From G963674685 sp963674685 (GTDB lineage: Bacteria; Lernaellota; Lernaellaia; JACKCT01), in contig CAXXWT010000004.1 of assembly GCA_963674685.2 (NCBI GenBank), positions 124,001 through 188,000 on the forward strand: a DNA stretch of 64,000 nucleotides, given 5' to 3'. Each line of letters starts with the position of its first letter. Within the stretch, counting starts at the first letter, position 1. Made by a program: the position numbers and the translations under genes. The notes beneath the pieces are model-generated. The model ran no database searches, was not told the origin of the DNA, and saw nothing but the letters and a program-made list of their open reading frames with translations. Positions 1-8,680 of the stretch are shown piece by piece.

Positions 1-1060
1 TCAAAGCCAGGGCCGGGATGGCGAACTTCGGACGCTTTTTTACAATGAGGCGCACCCCAACTCCTATGCCCAGGGCGAGAAATGGAAGAACCACGCACGC
101 GTAGTATGCGTTCTTTTTCGGGATCAGCGTCAGGATGACAAGCGGCGCGCAAAGAACGGGAAGCCAGTAGCCAAAAGAGCTGTTTCTGTCCCGTATTGCT
201 GCTGGAACCGCAACCAGGGCGAGTATCAAAACCGGAAGGCCGATTGCCGTAAGGCAAAGGTATGCCGGGTAGGCCAGGGCATGGATGAAAACTCCTGCGA
301 CTCCGCCGGGACCGGATTGGTATCGAAAAGCCTCCTCCAAATAATGATGAATTCCGATGGCGCCGCCGGCCCATATCCATCGACACGCAAAAAGCAGGGC
401 GACAGGAGTCGCGGCGGCGATGAGATAGAAAACTTTCGGATGCGTTTTGCGCTGCGACCACCACGCGAATAGCGGGGCTGAAGCTATAGCGCCAGAAACG
501 CCGATGAGAAAAAGCGGTCCGTCGGAAGGAATCGCCCTGTAGTAAAATCCGGCGACAAGGGAAAGGGCGGCTATGACAAGGTAGCGCCATTTCCCGAAAC
601 GCATAAAGGCGATCACGGACGCCAGGACGGCGAGTTCCCACGCCATTCTCGGGACGTGAATATCGAAACCCCGTGAGAGAGTATTGGCGAAAGTCATCGA
701 GCAAAAAACCAGCGCGGCCCATAATCCGGCTTCGGCGTCTTTGATGAATTTGCCGCACAGGAAAATCAGCGCCAATGCAAAAAGCCAGTAAAAGCTTGTC
801 GTTGACTTCAGCGCCAACGCCGACGCGCCGAAAACCCGCGCGGCATGCGCAGCCGCTTTGAAAAACAAGCCCGTCGGAACAAACTGACGAGGATACAGGA
901 GAATTTCGCCCCTGGCCGTTTCGACGCCGCTTAGCAAAAGGTGATGGGGCACATGATTTATCGCCTGAGGATGCGTGTAAATGATCATGAAATTGGCGAC
1001 CGCCTGCGCGACGCATAGAGCGAAAACACTCAGCAGGATTTTCTTTTTCGTTGTCGCCAT
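1..1060 (-). CDS. Polytopic membrane protein, GT-C/GT39-like, partial at window edge
   Basis: The reverse strand reads open from an ATG at 1060 to the window edge, giving the first 353 residues with no stop. It begins MATTKKKILLSVFALCVAQA and continues through many hydrophobic segments separated by short polar loops, as in dolichyl-phosphate-mannose-type (GT-C) glycosyltransferases or YfhO-like proteins. I cannot point to a diagnostic catalytic acidic motif, so the enzyme class is an inference from topology and from similar proteins elsewhere in the window (16685, 36405, 45004). It is divergent from the small membrane gene at 1172, so the 110-base gap probably holds both promoters. Confidence 0.8.
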   Translation of the reverse strand, partial: MATTKKKILLSVFALCVAQAVANFMIIYTHPQAINHVPHHLLLSGVETARGEILLYPRQFVPTGLFFKAAAHAARVFGASALALKSTTSFYWLFALALIFLCGKFIKDAEAGLWAALVFCSMTFANTLSRGFDIHVPRMAWELAVLASVIAFMRFGKWRYLVIAALSLVAGFYYRAIPSDGPLFLIGVSGAIASAPLFAWWSQRKTHPKVFYLIAAATPVALLFACRWIWAGGAIGIHHYLEEAFRYQSGPGGVAGVFIHALAYPAYLCLTAIGLPVLILALVAVPAAIRDRNSSFGYWLPVLCAPLVILTLIPKKNAYYACVVLPFLALGIGVGVRLIVKKRPKFAIPALAL

Positions 1061-1171
1061 CTTGCTTTTTAGCGCTATCCTTTTCTTGACCCTTGGTTTC
1101 TCATAACATAAAACCTCAGGGCATGCTAAAATACCATCAAAGCGATGGGCGCGAAAACTTTGGGGAGAAAA

Positions 1172-1519
1172 ATGACGCCGGATGACAAGGATAAATACTA
1201 CGACAGCGATCGCGACCCGAAAGTCTGGCTGCTGCGCATTATCGGGCTGATCGTCGCTTTGATTATTTTCTTTTTCCTTTTCGTTTACCCGCACACGCGA
1301 ATGAAATATGAGAAGATGGAAGAGAAATACAGCCTGAATGCGCAAACGGCGGTTTTTTCAAAGGCCTCCACGGATGGGTACGTTTCCTCCACACTCGGGG
1401 GCGAGTGTGCCACACATTTTGTGACTGGCAATACGCATCAATTCGGCACGTCGCATGTGGCACAGCCTGTCGAGAGCCTCAAGGTCGAGCGACCGCCCTC
1501 GGCTGTGATTGTTATGTAA
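1172..1519 (+). CDS. Small single-pass membrane protein with repeat-derived tail
   Basis: The 115-residue reading frame starts at an ATG preceded by GGGGAG; an ATG nine codons upstream has no ribosome site. An acidic N-terminus (MTPDDKDKYYDSDRD) is followed by one strong transmembrane helix (about residues 17-38) and a short charged stretch (MKYEKMEEKY). From about residue 60 the sequence becomes Ser/Thr/Gly-rich, and the DNA there consists of palindromic units (1390-1507), so the tail may be translated repeat DNA rather than a domain. Function unknown. It lies just upstream of the DUF1566 lipoprotein on the same strand. Confidence 0.5.
   Translation: MTPDDKDKYYDSDRDPKVWLLRIIGLIVALIIFFFLFVYPHTRMKYEKMEEKYSLNAQTAVFSKASTDGYVSSTLGGECATHFVTGNTHQFGTSHVAQPVESLKVERPPSAVIVM
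1390..1507. repeat. Palindromic repeat block inside the 3' end of the small membrane gene
   Basis: A perfect hairpin CACACTCG-GGGG-CGAGTGTG occupies 1390-1409. CACAGCC at 1461-1467 is matched by its inverse GGCTGTG at 1501-1507, enclosing a further GC-rich stretch. Such stacked inverted repeats are typical of dispersed intergenic elements. Whether copies occur elsewhere in the genome cannot be judged from this window. Confidence 0.5.
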
Positions 1520-1544
1520 AGCGGTATCGCAGCAAGGTATCAAC

Positions 1545-2051
1545 ATGAAAGTGAATCGATTTTATTTGATCGTCTTGCTCTTTGCCCTTTCGGCGGTTCT
1601 TTCTTGCGCCGGATCGCGGCGCCTTGAAGTCAAAACGGGCGCGGGCGACGCCCCCCGTTTTGTGAAAAGCGAATATGGATCGATTATCGACAGGCAGAGC
1701 GGCCTGGAGTGGTTTGTCGGGCCGGATTCCAAAAAAACCTTTTACGCCGACGCCCATCACTTTGTCTGGCATCTTCGCGCCGGCGGGCGCGACGACTGGC
1801 GTTTCCCGACCATGAAGGAACTGCGTGGTATTTGGATGCAAGGCGCGGGACCGAAAAATCTGGATACTCTTTTCGAAACGACGGGCGACATGATCTGGTC
1901 CGGCGACCGATCCATCTTCGGATACACGTATATCCGCCTCGTCAACGGCACGAAGGGATACGACACGCTGGGGCGCCGGAAGTGGGGTTTTCGGGTCTTC
2001 GCCGTAAGAAAATGCGAGGGATCGCCGCCGGATTACGGCTCGAATCAATAG
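1545..2051 (+). CDS. Lipoprotein with DUF1566 (Lcl C-terminal) domain
   Basis: I chose the ATG at 1545 because it opens a clean signal peptide ending in the lipobox LSCAG (Cys at about residue 22); the frame extends 12 codons upstream without sense. The body (about residues 45-155) is a DUF1566 domain: IIDRQSGLEWFVGPD, then WRFPTMKELRGIW, then IWSGDR and a closing GFRVFAVRK. Members of this family are exported and of unknown function. The same domain forms the C-terminal third of the caspase-like protein at 56950, with matching order EWLVGPD, WRLPTLKELETLY and RVLAVRR. The 3' end overlaps the convergent gene at 2045 by seven bases. Confidence 0.85.
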   Translation: MKVNRFYLIVLLFALSAVLSCAGSRRLEVKTGAGDAPRFVKSEYGSIIDRQSGLEWFVGPDSKKTFYADAHHFVWHLRAGGRDDWRFPTMKELRGIWMQGAGPKNLDTLFETTGDMIWSGDRSIFGYTYIRLVNGTKGYDTLGRRKWGFRVFAVRKCEGSPPDYGSNQ

Positions 2052-3412
2052 GCCGGCGGATCGGGCAGCACCAGATCGAGAATATTCAGTAAGCTGATCA
2101 GCGCTTCCCGCGGGCCGTCGATCTCGGCGGACTCGAAAAACTCATTGAGCGGCATTTCCACGCCGGGCAGAATCGGCCAGATTCCCATCGCCGAAAGCAG
2201 CGAATTGAAATCGTTGAGGTTCAGCGGCGCATCGTTGTCCGGATCGTCGTCATATTCCGTATTGTCCAGAATACTCGCCGATACCGCGATGAAAATTTCC
2301 TCGAAAGCCAGGGCGTAGGCCATCTGCTCGTCGTCGAGCTGCCCCCAGGGCGGAATAACGAAGGGTTCGGCCTCGTCCCACTGACTGTTCGCGTTGAGGT
2401 CCGCGAAGGCCAGGATGTCGTCGGCCTGGTCGTCGGTTTCGGCGCGGATGTGATCATAAACATCCGCCGCGTACATGAAACCCAGCCCCATGTCGATTTG
2501 CGCCTGCTGCATTTTGGCCAGTCCCTCCTCCCCGTAGGTCAGGAAGTCGGGATAGGCTTCGTCGTTCATCGTGTTTTGAAGAACGTCCACGACGATGGCG
2601 AGGATGTCGAGGATCTCGTAGCTGTCCCAATCGAAATCCATGAAAAAGGCGATAACCGACAGATCGAAATCCAGGTTCAAAGCGGTGAGTATTCTGATGA
2701 CGCCGCCCAGCGCCCAGCCCACCGCCGCGCCGGCCTGAACCTCGCCGTAATCCCAGTCGTCGCCCCCCGGTTCGGCGACGAGATCGAAATTCAAGTACAT
2801 GGGCATATTTTCCAGTTCCAGCGACAGGCAAGGCGTTTCCAGAGCCTGCGGGACGCGCTCGATCAGTTCGTCGGTGTATTGAAGCACCAGGCCCTGCAGG
2901 GCGATTTCCAACACGTCGTCGATGAAACCCTGGCCGCTGTCGGGAATATCGTCGGCGCGCGCGGTCTCATCCGGTTCGATGAAGTTGCCCATAAGCATCG
3001 AAATGTATTCGGCGATCAGGCCGATCGTGTCGAAATTCATAAGCGTGTCGGACAGGATCAATCCGTACAGCGCGTCCTGATCTTCCGAGTCCGCATCCAA
3101 AGCGGTAAGAAATTCCAGGCGGGCCGGACCGCCGATGCCGGAACCGAGGTATTGCAGACCCAATAGCGTGTTTTCGTTCGTCGATGCAGGAGCTTCCTCG
3201 CAGTCGTCATCGGCGTCGTCGTTGACGTCATCGTCCACGTCGTCGTCGGCCGTGTCGTCATCGGCGTCATCGTCATCGGGCGAAGCCGTATCGTCGTCGC
3301 CGGCGTCGTTATCGTCGTCGTCATCGTCGCCGCAACCGCAACCGGAAAGGAACATGCAGATGCCCATGATAAGCATTGTTGCGATAATAAGGTGAAGGAT
3401 CGATTTATTCAT
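2045..3412 (-). CDS. Asp-rich stalk lipoprotein with EF-hand-like loop (paralogue of 48896)
   Basis: A signal peptide ending LSGCGCG (lipobox Cys about residue 25) leads into an Asp tract of roughly 45 residues, then a helical acidic body of about 380 residues. The body shares landmarks with the protein at 48896-50245: DALYGLILSD against DAMYGIVLSD near the start, and DLNANSQWDEAE against DANGNGHWDEGE about two thirds along. The latter resembles an EF-hand or dockerin calcium loop. A GGAG site precedes the ATG. No enzymatic motif is visible; a surface-anchored calcium-binding protein is a reasonable inference. Confidence 0.85.
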   Translation of the reverse strand: MNKSILHLIIATMLIMGICMFLSGCGCGDDDDDDNDAGDDDTASPDDDDADDDTADDDVDDDVNDDADDDCEEAPASTNENTLLGLQYLGSGIGGPARLEFLTALDADSEDQDALYGLILSDTLMNFDTIGLIAEYISMLMGNFIEPDETARADDIPDSGQGFIDDVLEIALQGLVLQYTDELIERVPQALETPCLSLELENMPMYLNFDLVAEPGGDDWDYGEVQAGAAVGWALGGVIRILTALNLDFDLSVIAFFMDFDWDSYEILDILAIVVDVLQNTMNDEAYPDFLTYGEEGLAKMQQAQIDMGLGFMYAADVYDHIRAETDDQADDILAFADLNANSQWDEAEPFVIPPWGQLDDEQMAYALAFEEIFIAVSASILDNTEYDDDPDNDAPLNLNDFNSLLSAMGIWPILPGVEMPLNEFFESAEIDGPREALISLLNILDLVLPDPPAY

Positions 3413-3870
3413 TGTGGTTCTCCACGTTTTATTCCGCCCCTTCTGGCGCCTTTTTCCACTTTAATTCGTCCCGTCCTGGAAACAGTGGCCACCAGAGGCC
3501 GATCATCGTTTCTTAGAATCGACATTATACGCGGTTTGGCGCAAATGAAAGCCTCAGCCATTTGCTCGCTGTTCATGTCCTTGCCGGTCAATACAAATGT
3601 GGCGGCGCCGGGTGTCGATAATGCGTCTACTTCCAGAGACCGCCGCCTGATGCGCTTGTCTTTCGTCAAAATAATCCAGTTTCGTTTTGCCGCTTCAGGT
3701 ATCCAGTTTTCATCCTTTTCATCCATCGGAAAATGATCATCATGGATTTCAACGATGAAACCGGCTTGTCGCAGAGCATTCGGCATTTTTGAACCCCCGA
3801 GACACCGGTCGATGAAAAACACCGGCTCGGCGTCAGGCCGCCGTGACAAAGCTTTCCCACCTGAGGGCAT
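3409..3870 (-). CDS. PIN-like toxin, VapC45 type
   Basis: This 153-residue protein shows the PIN-like pattern of the VapC45/DUF5615 group: an early acidic strand (VFFIDRCLGG), a middle DDHFPMDEKDENW segment and the strand WIILTKDKRI with its conserved Asp. Proteins of this fold are usually ribonucleases that cleave structured RNA. It follows the DUF433 antitoxin gene with a 38-base overlap (3833-3870), the usual order for this pair, so the two are probably co-translated. The true start could lie a few codons inside, just before VFFIDR. The C-terminus is strongly basic. Confidence 0.8.
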   Translation of the reverse strand: MPSGGKALSRRPDAEPVFFIDRCLGGSKMPNALRQAGFIVEIHDDHFPMDEKDENWIPEAAKRNWIILTKDKRIRRRSLEVDALSTPGAATFVLTGKDMNSEQMAEAFICAKPRIMSILRNDDRPLVATVSRTGRIKVEKGARRGGIKRGEPQ

Positions 3871-4489
3871 TTTCTACAACAAGTTTTTCAAGGCGATAGT
3901 CTTCGGACAGATCGTTGATCGATTCACCGGCGCGGAAGCGTTCCCCGATAATCTCCGTCGGTATGCCGGTGCCCGCCAGAACCAGGCGGCCGAATGAGCG
4001 CCGGGGGTCGATTTCAAAATATCGCGGTTCATTGCGCTTGTGCATCCAGGGATAGAGGCGGATGGCGATCCCATTTGGATCGTGGTCGATTCTTTCCAAG
4101 GTATTGATAATGAGTTCCTTGAATGCCAGTTGGCCGGACCGGGAAACGGTGATCAATTCGGTTTCGTATCCTTCGACAAACAGTTCAACGCCATCGGTTA
4201 AAAATTCCTTGTGAATCAGCGGACGATCTATTTTCATGTTTTTTCGGACAAAATTCAGGGCTTTTTTAAGCCTCGGCATCGAGACTTTATGCTCCCGCCG
4301 TATGCCGGCCAGGACATAGATTTCCACGAGATTGTGAAAAGACAGCATGGCCGGATTAACTCCCGCCGGGACAAATAATCCACCTTTGGATGTCGACCAG
4401 GTGCGTAGAGTGGATACGGGAATCCTTAGATAGTTTGACGCTTCCGGATATCCGTAAGTTGGTTTGTCGTATATCGATTCGGCTTTCAT
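3833..4489 (-). CDS. DUF433-containing antitoxin, VapB45 type
   Basis: The 218-residue protein has an N-terminal MerR-like helix-turn-helix (YGYPEASNYLRIPVSTLRTW, about residues 13-32) and a C-terminal DUF433 module (about residues 160-215) with GTGIPTEIIGERFRAGESI and a closing acidic helix. This layout matches antitoxins that pair with PIN-like VapC45 toxins: the N-terminus binds the operator, the C-terminus the toxin. The toxin follows immediately. A promoter and perfect inverted repeat lie directly upstream (4510-4554), supporting autoregulation. The only visible ribosome site, AAGGA, is very close to the ATG. Confidence 0.8.
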   Translation of the reverse strand: MKAESIYDKPTYGYPEASNYLRIPVSTLRTWSTSKGGLFVPAGVNPAMLSFHNLVEIYVLAGIRREHKVSMPRLKKALNFVRKNMKIDRPLIHKEFLTDGVELFVEGYETELITVSRSGQLAFKELIINTLERIDHDPNGIAIRLYPWMHKRNEPRYFEIDPRRSFGRLVLAGTGIPTEIIGERFRAGESINDLSEDYRLEKLVVENALRWESFVTAA

Positions 4490-4509
4490 TTCCTTAGTAG
4501 CATCCTCAA

Positions 4510-4554
4510 GTTGTCCGACAACTTTATTGTAAACGCCGAAAAATTGTTACGCAA
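4510..4554 (-). promoter_or_regulatory. Promoter with overlapping operator for the toxin-antitoxin operon
   Basis: On the minus strand TTGCGT (4554-4549) and TACAAT (4531-4526) are spaced by exactly 17 bases. The perfect inverted repeat GTTGTC-G-GACAAC (4522-4510) follows three bases after the -10 box, where transcription would start, and about 20 bases before the antitoxin ATG. This is the expected geometry for a repressor site bound by the antitoxin. Confidence 0.6.
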
Positions 4555-4572
4555 TATAAAAGGAAATATATT

Positions 4573-5967
4573 TCATCCGCGTAGCATACCCAGGCCCGCT
4601 TTGATCGCGCGCGTCCAGGTCGACGGCTTTGCAAGCTGCCGGATAATTCGCCTCGGGCGAAAATAAAATGTGCGAAACGCGCGGGTCAGTTCCCGGTAAA
4701 GCACGTGCGCGGGCAGGTGCTGCGTCCAGGGCTGCGGCGAAAAAGCCGGATCGGGTTTTTGGGCGAAGCGCGCCCAGGCGTTATCGTCCACGACGCCCAG
4801 CCTGACGCCCTCGTCGTAAAGGGCGGTGAAGGGATAGGGCGTAAATACGTTGTACATGGCGTAGTCCGGGGCAAGGCCCACGGAGAATCGCACCGTCTCA
4901 CGCAAGTTCTCGGCCGCCCTGTCCGTCGGCAGACCGAGCATGAAATAGCCGACGCTTTCGATGCCGATTTGCCGAACCGTTTTGAAAGCGTTTACGACCT
5001 GCTCAAGATTCAGGCGCTTGTTGATCGCGTCCATGGCTTCCTGGCTTCCCGCTTCGACCCCAAGCTGCACGCGCACGCATCCCGCGTTTTTCATGGCGGT
5101 TAAAAGCTCGCGGGTCATGGTGTTGATGCGCAGGCGGGCCACCCAGGGCAGGCGGAAATCTTGCTCGATAAGAATCTTGCACATCGCCATGGCCTTTTTC
5201 GGATTCACGTTCCACGTGTCGTCCACGAAATACAGGCTGTCGGCAATTTTGTCCTTTTGCATGTCGTGTAGTTCGCGCGCCATCGCCTCCGGCTCGCGAT
5301 GCCGGACCGCGCCGCGGGGCGTCGAGCAAAACGCGCAGTCGTACGGACAGCCCCGGGTCATTTCCGTCGAGGCCAGGCGGCCGGGCATGGCCGGATCGCG
5401 GTACTCGGTCCCGCGCAGCGCGCGCCGGTCCGGAGGAGGCAGCGCGTCCAGGTCGGCAATCGGCGTTGCATCCGGCCCGCTGATAATTTGCTCGCCTTGC
5501 CTGGTGAACAATCCGGTGATGCTTGCGGGATCGTCGCCGTTTTCCAAGGCGTTCGCCAGGGCGGGCAGGCTTTTTTCACACTCGCCGCGCAGCACGAAAT
5601 CCACGGCCTTTAGCGCCGCCGTCTCTTTCGGATACCAGCTTACATGAGGACCGCCGATAAGCGTTCGCGCATCCGGCAATGAGTCTTTCAGCGCGCGGCA
5701 CATCCGCCACGTGTCGACCATCTGCGCCGTTGCCGCGCCGATGCCGATCAATCGGGCTTCGTGTTTGCGGGCTTCCTCGATGACATGCGCGTCGTTTGCG
5801 TCGTGCGCCGAGGCGTCGAAAATCACCGTCTCATGTCCGGCCGCGCGCAAAGCCGCGTGCAGGCGCAAAAGGCCCAGGGGAGGCATGACGGTGCGGTCGC
5901 GAAGAACCTGCGGCGCTTCGGAAGGCATGGGCTGCTTGCGCGTGGGGGTGCAAAGCAGAATCTTCAC
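4573..5967 (-). CDS. B12-binding-domain radical SAM protein (third gene of coupled set)
   Basis: The 464-residue protein has an N-terminal cobalamin-binding Rossmann domain (about residues 1-145, with PPLGLLRLHAAL and IGGPHVSWYP) and a radical SAM barrel whose cluster Cys are C207, C211 and C214 in TRGCPYDCAFC. The C-terminal ~70 residues form the usual helical extension (YRELTRAFRTFYFRP). Enzymes of this class do methylations or rearrangements at unactivated carbons; the substrate is unknown here. It starts with GTG, and that GTGA overlaps the stop of the preceding gene, so translation is coupled. Confidence 0.9.
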   Translation of the reverse strand: MKILLCTPTRKQPMPSEAPQVLRDRTVMPPLGLLRLHAALRAAGHETVIFDASAHDANDAHVIEEARKHEARLIGIGAATAQMVDTWRMCRALKDSLPDARTLIGGPHVSWYPKETAALKAVDFVLRGECEKSLPALANALENGDDPASITGLFTRQGEQIISGPDATPIADLDALPPPDRRALRGTEYRDPAMPGRLASTEMTRGCPYDCAFCSTPRGAVRHREPEAMARELHDMQKDKIADSLYFVDDTWNVNPKKAMAMCKILIEQDFRLPWVARLRINTMTRELLTAMKNAGCVRVQLGVEAGSQEAMDAINKRLNLEQVVNAFKTVRQIGIESVGYFMLGLPTDRAAENLRETVRFSVGLAPDYAMYNVFTPYPFTALYDEGVRLGVVDDNAWARFAQKPDPAFSPQPWTQHLPAHVLYRELTRAFRTFYFRPRRIIRQLAKPSTWTRAIKAGLGMLRG

Positions 5968-7079
5968 GAGCTGGCCTCCGATTCGCTTTTCATGCGATCC
6001 GCCAGGGCGGCAATTTCATCGGCATCAAGTTTCGGCGCACTTTGCCCTGAGCCCATAAAACGCATTTTCAAAGATGAGAAAAACGCTCCCGGATTCGAAG
6101 CCAGGAAATCGACTTCCGCCCAGCAGGGCCGAAAACACGCCCGGCATCCGGCGCGGAGTTTCGCGGTCTCTCTTCCCCAGGCGCCACGCATAAAGCGCTC
6201 GGCAAACTCTTCAGGTTCGACGCTGCGTGTATCTTCGAACTCGTGGCATGCGGCGATGCGCGCGTCGGGTCCGATGGAGAGATAAAGCGACCCGGCGTTG
6301 CAGTTCCAGCTTACCGGCTCGCCGAGAAGGTACTTCATCGAGTTTTCCAGAAATTTGCGCGAGTTGACGATTCCGCCTTTGGCGCGAAGGTCCATGAGTT
6401 CGCCATAAACCGCGCGCACCCGCCGCCGGTCGGCGTCGCGGAAACGAAAAGAAGTTTCGCCGGTGAAAAAATGATGTCCGGCTTCGATATGCACGGGGAT
6501 GAATCCGGCAAAAAACCCGAGAGCCTTTGCAAAACGGGCCACGTCCACGAGACCGGGTAGGGTTTGCGGCGTCACCACGGCGTTCAGGATATGCACGCTG
6601 TCGCGTGGAAAATGTTTTTGCACATTGGAAATACAGGCGTACTTTTTTTCAAGCAGTCCCTTGCGGTTTTCCAGCGCGGTCTGCACGGATTCGTCGAGGC
6701 TGTCTAAGGAAATCGAGATATCCGCGGCCCCCGCATTCGCGACGTCGGCGACCATCTGCTCGGTAGCCGTCGCACCGTTTGTCAAAACACGCACGCGCAT
6801 TCCCCGCCCGGCGAATGCTTCCACGATCTTTGGCAGGTCTTTGCGTAAAAACGGTTCGCCGCCGCCCAGGGAAACCGCCATGCATCCCAGGCGGGCGATC
6901 TCCTTTGCCGCGATTGCGAATTTTTCCGGCGAGCCTTCCGCCGATACGTTTGCCCGTTCGGGGATGGAGCACATGCGGCAGCGCATGTTGCAGCGATGCG
7001 TGACGCCGACGTGCGTGTAGATGGGGCGGTCATGGAAAGCCAAAGCCCGCGCGGATCGAAGTTTGCGCATCAGGATCAC
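5964..7079 (-). CDS. Radical SAM protein with SPASM-like C-terminal cysteines
   Basis: The radical SAM motif is at the N-terminus (C30, C34, C37 in THRCNMRCRMC) with no B12 domain. Further conserved barrel features follow (SLGGGEPFLRKDL). The C-terminus carries CNAG, AACHEFED and a GCRACFRPCWAE cluster that could bind auxiliary iron-sulfur clusters, as in SPASM/twitch enzymes. The GTG start has GGAGG four bases upstream, inside the end of the preceding gene, and overlaps its stop as GTGA. Sandwiched between two B12 radical SAM genes, it probably acts on the same product; nothing nearby looks like a precursor peptide. Confidence 0.88.
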   Translation of the reverse strand: MILMRKLRSARALAFHDRPIYTHVGVTHRCNMRCRMCSIPERANVSAEGSPEKFAIAAKEIARLGCMAVSLGGGEPFLRKDLPKIVEAFAGRGMRVRVLTNGATATEQMVADVANAGAADISISLDSLDESVQTALENRKGLLEKKYACISNVQKHFPRDSVHILNAVVTPQTLPGLVDVARFAKALGFFAGFIPVHIEAGHHFFTGETSFRFRDADRRRVRAVYGELMDLRAKGGIVNSRKFLENSMKYLLGEPVSWNCNAGSLYLSIGPDARIAACHEFEDTRSVEPEEFAERFMRGAWGRETAKLRAGCRACFRPCWAEVDFLASNPGAFFSSLKMRFMGSGQSAPKLDADEIAALADRMKSESEASS

Positions 7080-8527
7080 GTGGCCTCCGACTGCCCGCGC
7101 CGGCCGACGAACTCGCGGTCAAACAGCAAAAAGAACATGAGGTGCGCGGCGCTGAAATATCGTTTGATGTCCGACCAGCCGCGCAGGTTTTTCAGGTGCC
7201 GCCAAAGCACGCTCGGGCGCAGCATGTACGACCGGTAAAAACGGTTTTGCCATTTCACAAGCTGCCTTTTCGTCATGCCATAAGGGACGAAAACCGGTTC
7301 CCAGAAGCTGGATTCCGTCAGCCGGTCGTCGGTGTCCAGGCGGCCGTATTTAGGCCACAGTTCGCCCTGGACCGTGTTTTTCATCGGCGTGTTGATCTGC
7401 ACCGTCACTTCCATGAGCGGCAGCGTCTTGGCGAAAGCGATGGTGCGCTTGATCGTTTCCGGCGACTCGCCGAAATGCCCGACCATGAAAAAGGCCTTGA
7501 GTTGCAAGCCCGCCCTGTCTCCGGCCACCGCCGCGCGGCGGATATGCTCCAGCGTTTCGCCCTTGCCGATGATTTCCATGATTTTCGGATCGCCGGTCTC
7601 CACGCCGAGACGCGCACGCCAGCACCCGGCCTGCTTAAAAAGCCGAAGCTGATCTTCGTCCACGCTGTCGGCGCGCAGCGTGCACGTCCATTCCGTTTTG
7701 ATTTTCCGGCGCAGGATGAGCCGGCAGATTTCGGCGGCGCGTTTTTTGTCCGAACCGAACGTGGAGTCCAAAAAAGCGATTCCCTTCGCGCCGTGTTCGC
7801 CGATGCAATGCTCCACTTCGTCCACGGTTCGCTCCGGGCTTTTGTAGCGGTAGGATCGGCCGAAAACGCTTTTATCGCAGAAGATGCAGCCATAAGGGCA
7901 TCCCCTCGACGAGATGATCGGGATCTTCGGCAGGTTTCGGTAATCGGCGGGGATCGGCTTGTAAAAGTCAATTTTAAATAAATGCCTCGCCGCAAACGGC
8001 AGCGTGTCAAGGTCTTCGACAAACCGTCGCTTGCCGCGCATGGCAAAGCCGCCGTCGCCCGCCGGGAGTAAAAGCCCTTCCACGTTTTCAAGCGATCGTC
8101 CGGCGTTAAGGGCGCGCAGGAAATCTATGAACGGCAGTTCGGCTTCGCCGGGAATTCCCGCATCCACGGGCAGATCGCGCAGCGCTTCGCCTTCCCATGC
8201 GGAAAGATGCGGCCCGCCGACCACGATAACCGTTTCGGGAAAACGTTTTCGCAAAGCTTCAACGGCCCGCGTGGTCGATGTCCAGGATGTCGTCAGACCC
8301 GTGACGCCGATAACATCCGGTTTAAAAGAAGCGCATTTTTCGACGAGACGGTCCATGCTCATCATTTCGACGGCGGCGTCGATGATTTGCGCGCTGTGGC
8401 CCTCGCGCTCGGCGACCGCCGCCAGGTATCCCAGCCCCAGCGGCATGCTGTTGAAAAACAGCCGCGCGATCAGCGGCCCGCCGCGCTTTCTTTGCGCGAT
8501 GGGCGGATTGATGAGAAGCACTCTCAT
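7076..8527 (-). CDS. B12-binding-domain radical SAM protein (first gene of coupled set)
   Basis: The protein opens with the typical cobalamin-binding start MRVLLINPP and continues with GLGYLAAVAEREGH and VVGGPHLSAWEGEA. The radical SAM Cys are C210, C214 and C217 in SRGCPYGCIFC. The length of 483 residues is normal for the class. The C-terminal helical region (RQLVKWQNRFYRSYMLRPSVLWRHL) resembles that of the enzymes at 4573 and 18751, so these are paralogues. It leads a three-gene run with 4-base overlaps at both junctions. Divergent DNA upstream (8528-8680) separates it from the FGE-like gene, which also points left. Confidence 0.9.
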   Translation of the reverse strand: MRVLLINPPIAQRKRGGPLIARLFFNSMPLGLGYLAAVAEREGHSAQIIDAAVEMMSMDRLVEKCASFKPDVIGVTGLTTSWTSTTRAVEALRKRFPETVIVVGGPHLSAWEGEALRDLPVDAGIPGEAELPFIDFLRALNAGRSLENVEGLLLPAGDGGFAMRGKRRFVEDLDTLPFAARHLFKIDFYKPIPADYRNLPKIPIISSRGCPYGCIFCDKSVFGRSYRYKSPERTVDEVEHCIGEHGAKGIAFLDSTFGSDKKRAAEICRLILRRKIKTEWTCTLRADSVDEDQLRLFKQAGCWRARLGVETGDPKIMEIIGKGETLEHIRRAAVAGDRAGLQLKAFFMVGHFGESPETIKRTIAFAKTLPLMEVTVQINTPMKNTVQGELWPKYGRLDTDDRLTESSFWEPVFVPYGMTKRQLVKWQNRFYRSYMLRPSVLWRHLKNLRGWSDIKRYFSAAHLMFFLLFDREFVGRRGQSEAT

Positions 8528-8680
8528 TTCTTGGGCCGTTTCCCTTCGATTCGTGGCCTGTCATTCGGCGTTTTTCAAGATTAGCCAAAGAAATATGAAA
8601 TGGGAAGGAGAAGAAAGCTATGAGTTTACGGATCGCGAAACGATTTAATTCGTCCCATCTCAGACGCCGGATGGATTGTT

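Noticed and set aside
3392..3736. Plus-strand reading frame opposite the PIN-like toxin
   Set aside because: It is antisense to a gene with clear family motifs and has no ribosome site.
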